From contig CAZIWX010000115.1 of the NCBI GenBank assembly GCA_964543125.1, positions 1-7,644 on the forward strand: a stretch of DNA of 7,644 bases, given 5' to 3'. The notes below the pieces were generated by a model. The model worked only from the letters and a program-made list of their open reading frames with translations, ran no database searches and was not told the DNA's origin. Source of the stretch: CAZIWX01 sp964543125. GTDB taxonomy: Bacteria > Fidelibacterota > UBA8477. The position numbers and the translations under genes are program-made. Below, one piece after another: positions 6,490-7,644 of the stretch (the first letter of the stretch is position 1; every line of letters starts with the position of its first letter).

Positions 6490-7320
6490 ATGGCATCACC
6501 ATCAGTTTCGGAGAGTCAACCCTCCGTTCTTATCGTGGGCGCGTCATCCGGCATCGGATTGGCTACCGCCCGGTATCTGGCTGACCGGGGCTGGCGCGTT
6601 ATTGCGGCCAGCCGGCATGTTGAAAACGCCGCCGCTGAAAACCCGGATATCACCTGGGTCAATATCGATGTATGTAACGCTAATTCGGTGAAATCCGGTG
6701 TCGGGCAGGTGCTGGAACAGGTCAAGCGTCTGGAGGCTCTGGTAAATGCCGCCGGTTACAGCATTTGGGGTTCGGTGGAAGAGGTCCCGGTTGAAAACAT
6801 TCACGCCCAGATGGATACCAATGTGTATGGTTCCCTGCGGCTGATCCAGGCCGTGTTGCCTCATTTTCGCGAACACCAGCAGGGCCGCATCGTCAATGTC
6901 GGCTCTCTCGGTGGCCGCGCCATCATTCCGTTTCAATCCCACTATTCCGCCTCCAAGGCTGCTCTCGATGCGTTTACTCAAGCCCTGCGAATGGAGTTGA
7001 AACCCTGGAAAAACATCAAAGTCAGTCTCATTGAGCCCGGCGACATCAATACACCTTTCAACGACCATATGGACTGGCCGGATACGGAAAATTCAATCTA
7101 TAGCGAGCGCATTAAAATGGCTGAGGTGATCGTCCGGGAATCCCTGCCCAAAGCTCCCGGACCGGAGATTATCGCCAAGACGATATACAAAGCCCTCACC
7201 GCCAAACACCCTAAAATGCGGTACACCGCGGGACCGGATTCACTGGCCGTGCCCTGGGGCAAGCGCTTGTTGCCGGACTGGTTGGCACTAAAGTTGATTC
7301 GGGATCATTTTAAGGTTTGA
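6490..7320 (+). CDS. Classical short-chain dehydrogenase/reductase (SDR)
   Basis: NAD(P)-dependent oxidoreductase of 276 residues with a Rossmann fold. Nucleotide-binding motif GASSGIG (G17, G21, G23); a basic residue after strand two (SRH, R42) hints at NADPH preference. NAAG occurs at 86-89, and the catalytic tetrad is complete: N111, S139 (VGSLGG), Y152 and K156 (YSASK). PGDINTPF follows, matching the PG motif after the active site. The C-terminal part, with RYTAGPDSLAVPWGKRLLP, resembles the 17-beta-hydroxysteroid-dehydrogenase-like branch of classical SDRs, but the substrate cannot be deduced from sequence. No signal peptide or membrane helix is evident, so it should be cytoplasmic. It begins 2 bases after the macrodomain stop, so co-translation is likely. 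Functional coupling to MazG or the macrodomain is unproven; it may simply be a passenger at the end of the transcription unit. Confidence 0.93.
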   Translation: MASPSVSESQPSVLIVGASSGIGLATARYLADRGWRVIAASRHVENAAAENPDITWVNIDVCNANSVKSGVGQVLEQVKRLEALVNAAGYSIWGSVEEVPVENIHAQMDTNVYGSLRLIQAVLPHFREHQQGRIVNVGSLGGRAIIPFQSHYSASKAALDAFTQALRMELKPWKNIKVSLIEPGDINTPFNDHMDWPDTENSIYSERIKMAEVIVRESLPKAPGPEIIAKTIYKALTAKHPKMRYTAGPDSLAVPWGKRLLPDWLALKLIRDHFKV

Positions 7321-7466
7321 CGGAGCGTGTAACCTGGTGAGCCCCGGAGGAAACACCGGCAAATTGAAAATATCAGAAATAACATCGGCGCCTGGCTGGA
7401 AGTGCCGGCCGGGCCAATTTGGCGATATGGCGGACATCTTTTAAGGAAACTTTCACCGGCTTGATC

Positions 7467-7478
7467 AATACCGGTATT
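7467..7478. repeat. 12-bp perfect palindrome AATACCGGTATT
   Basis: A perfect twofold-symmetric site in the intergenic stretch, of a size compatible with a dimeric repressor half-site pair. CCGG-centred sequences are very common throughout this window, so chance formation is quite possible. No promoter or regulator gene nearby supports a specific role. Confidence 0.4.
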
Positions 7479-7544
7479 TAATCCAATAACATCATGCACT
7501 TAACGGTTGGTGGCTCTGGTTGTTAATCCAGCTTGTATTCAAGA

Positions 7545-7590
7545 TGGTTATCGAGTCGTAATAACCAGGCTCGGTGAATATTTAGACCGA
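7545..7590. repeat. Two adjacent small inverted repeats
   Basis: TGGTTAT (7545-7551) pairs with ATAACCA (7561-7567) across a 9-base loop. Three bases later, TCGGT (7571-7575) pairs with ACCGA (7586-7590) across a 10-base loop. Neither is followed by a T tract, so neither looks like a factor-independent terminator. They could be operator or leader-RNA elements of a gene beyond the window, or chance. Confidence 0.3.
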
Positions 7591-7644
7591 ATATGCTCCG
7601 CTAACAACATGGGCATTGGTGATGATTATTTTTAGGGGTGCAAT

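Larger units (their letters stand above)
7321..7644. other. Stretch without a recognisable gene
   Basis: About 320 bases after the dehydrogenase stop. The longest forward open stretch, from 7322 to about 7441, has no convincing start or family resemblance. A 64-codon reverse frame (7305-7499) runs into the dehydrogenase 3' end and resembles nothing I know. I see no tRNA and no strong GC-rich hairpin followed by a T tract, so transcription termination is not obvious. Small inverted repeats are listed separately. The next gene probably begins beyond the window, so regulatory sites for it could lie here, but none can be assigned. Confidence 0.6.

Noticed and set aside
7322..7441. A forward open stretch with a possible GTG start after the dehydrogenase
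   Set aside because: Only about 34 codons from the GTG, no Shine-Dalgarno, no domain resemblance; not distinguishable from chance.
7305..7499. A 64-residue reverse-strand open frame
   Set aside because: No recognisable similarity or ribosome-binding site, and it overlaps the end of a well-supported forward gene.
7545..7567. Factor-independent terminator for the gene cluster
   Set aside because: The stem is only 7 base pairs and A+T rich, the loop is 9 bases, and no T tract follows on either strand.

Overview
The window looks like a fragment of a bacterial metagenome-assembled or draft genome. Base composition is moderate, about half G+C by eye. All recognisable genes are on the + strand and tightly packed. 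YbeY carries a zinc-motif variant (H-x3-H with Asp in place of the third His, in an LCGYED context) that I associate from memory with Bacteroidota and related phyla. A 7TM-HD cyclic-dinucleotide phosphodiesterase next to ybeY and a CorC-like protein fits many phyla. My best guess is a member or relative of the FCB group, at low confidence; no marker gene here settles it.

Layout. 1-816: the C-terminal two thirds of an acyl-CoA dehydrogenase, open at the window edge and interrupted by an in-frame TAA at 22-24. 823-3165: a 780-residue membrane HD phosphodiesterase of the YqfF/PgpH type. 3171-3623: ybeY, rRNA maturation endonuclease. 3656-4948: a CNNM/CorC-type protein (DUF21, CBS pair, CorC_HlyC domain). 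4945-5769: mazG, NTP pyrophosphohydrolase, overlapping the previous stop as ATGA. 5776-5875: exactly 100 Ns. 5945-6487: a MacroD-type macrodomain hydrolase. 6490-7320: a classical short-chain dehydrogenase. 7321-7644: about 320 bases in which I see no gene, only small inverted repeats.

The 55 bases before the N run are repeated exactly after it, so the gap is very probably an assembly artefact. Collapsing it places the macrodomain ATG 20 bases after the mazG stop. With that correction the gene spacings are 6, 5, 32, -4, 20 and 2 bases, consistent with one transcription unit. HD-phosphodiesterase/YbeY/CorC is a familiar housekeeping neighbourhood linking c-di-AMP turnover, ribosome quality control and cation homeostasis, here without the commonly adjacent phoH. 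MazG plus the macrodomain form a nucleotide and ADP-ribose clean-up pair. I do not see a novel defence or mobile system. The points most worth checking are the nonsense codon in the dehydrogenase, the artefactual gap, and two metal-ligand substitutions (HD protein E701, YbeY D118).
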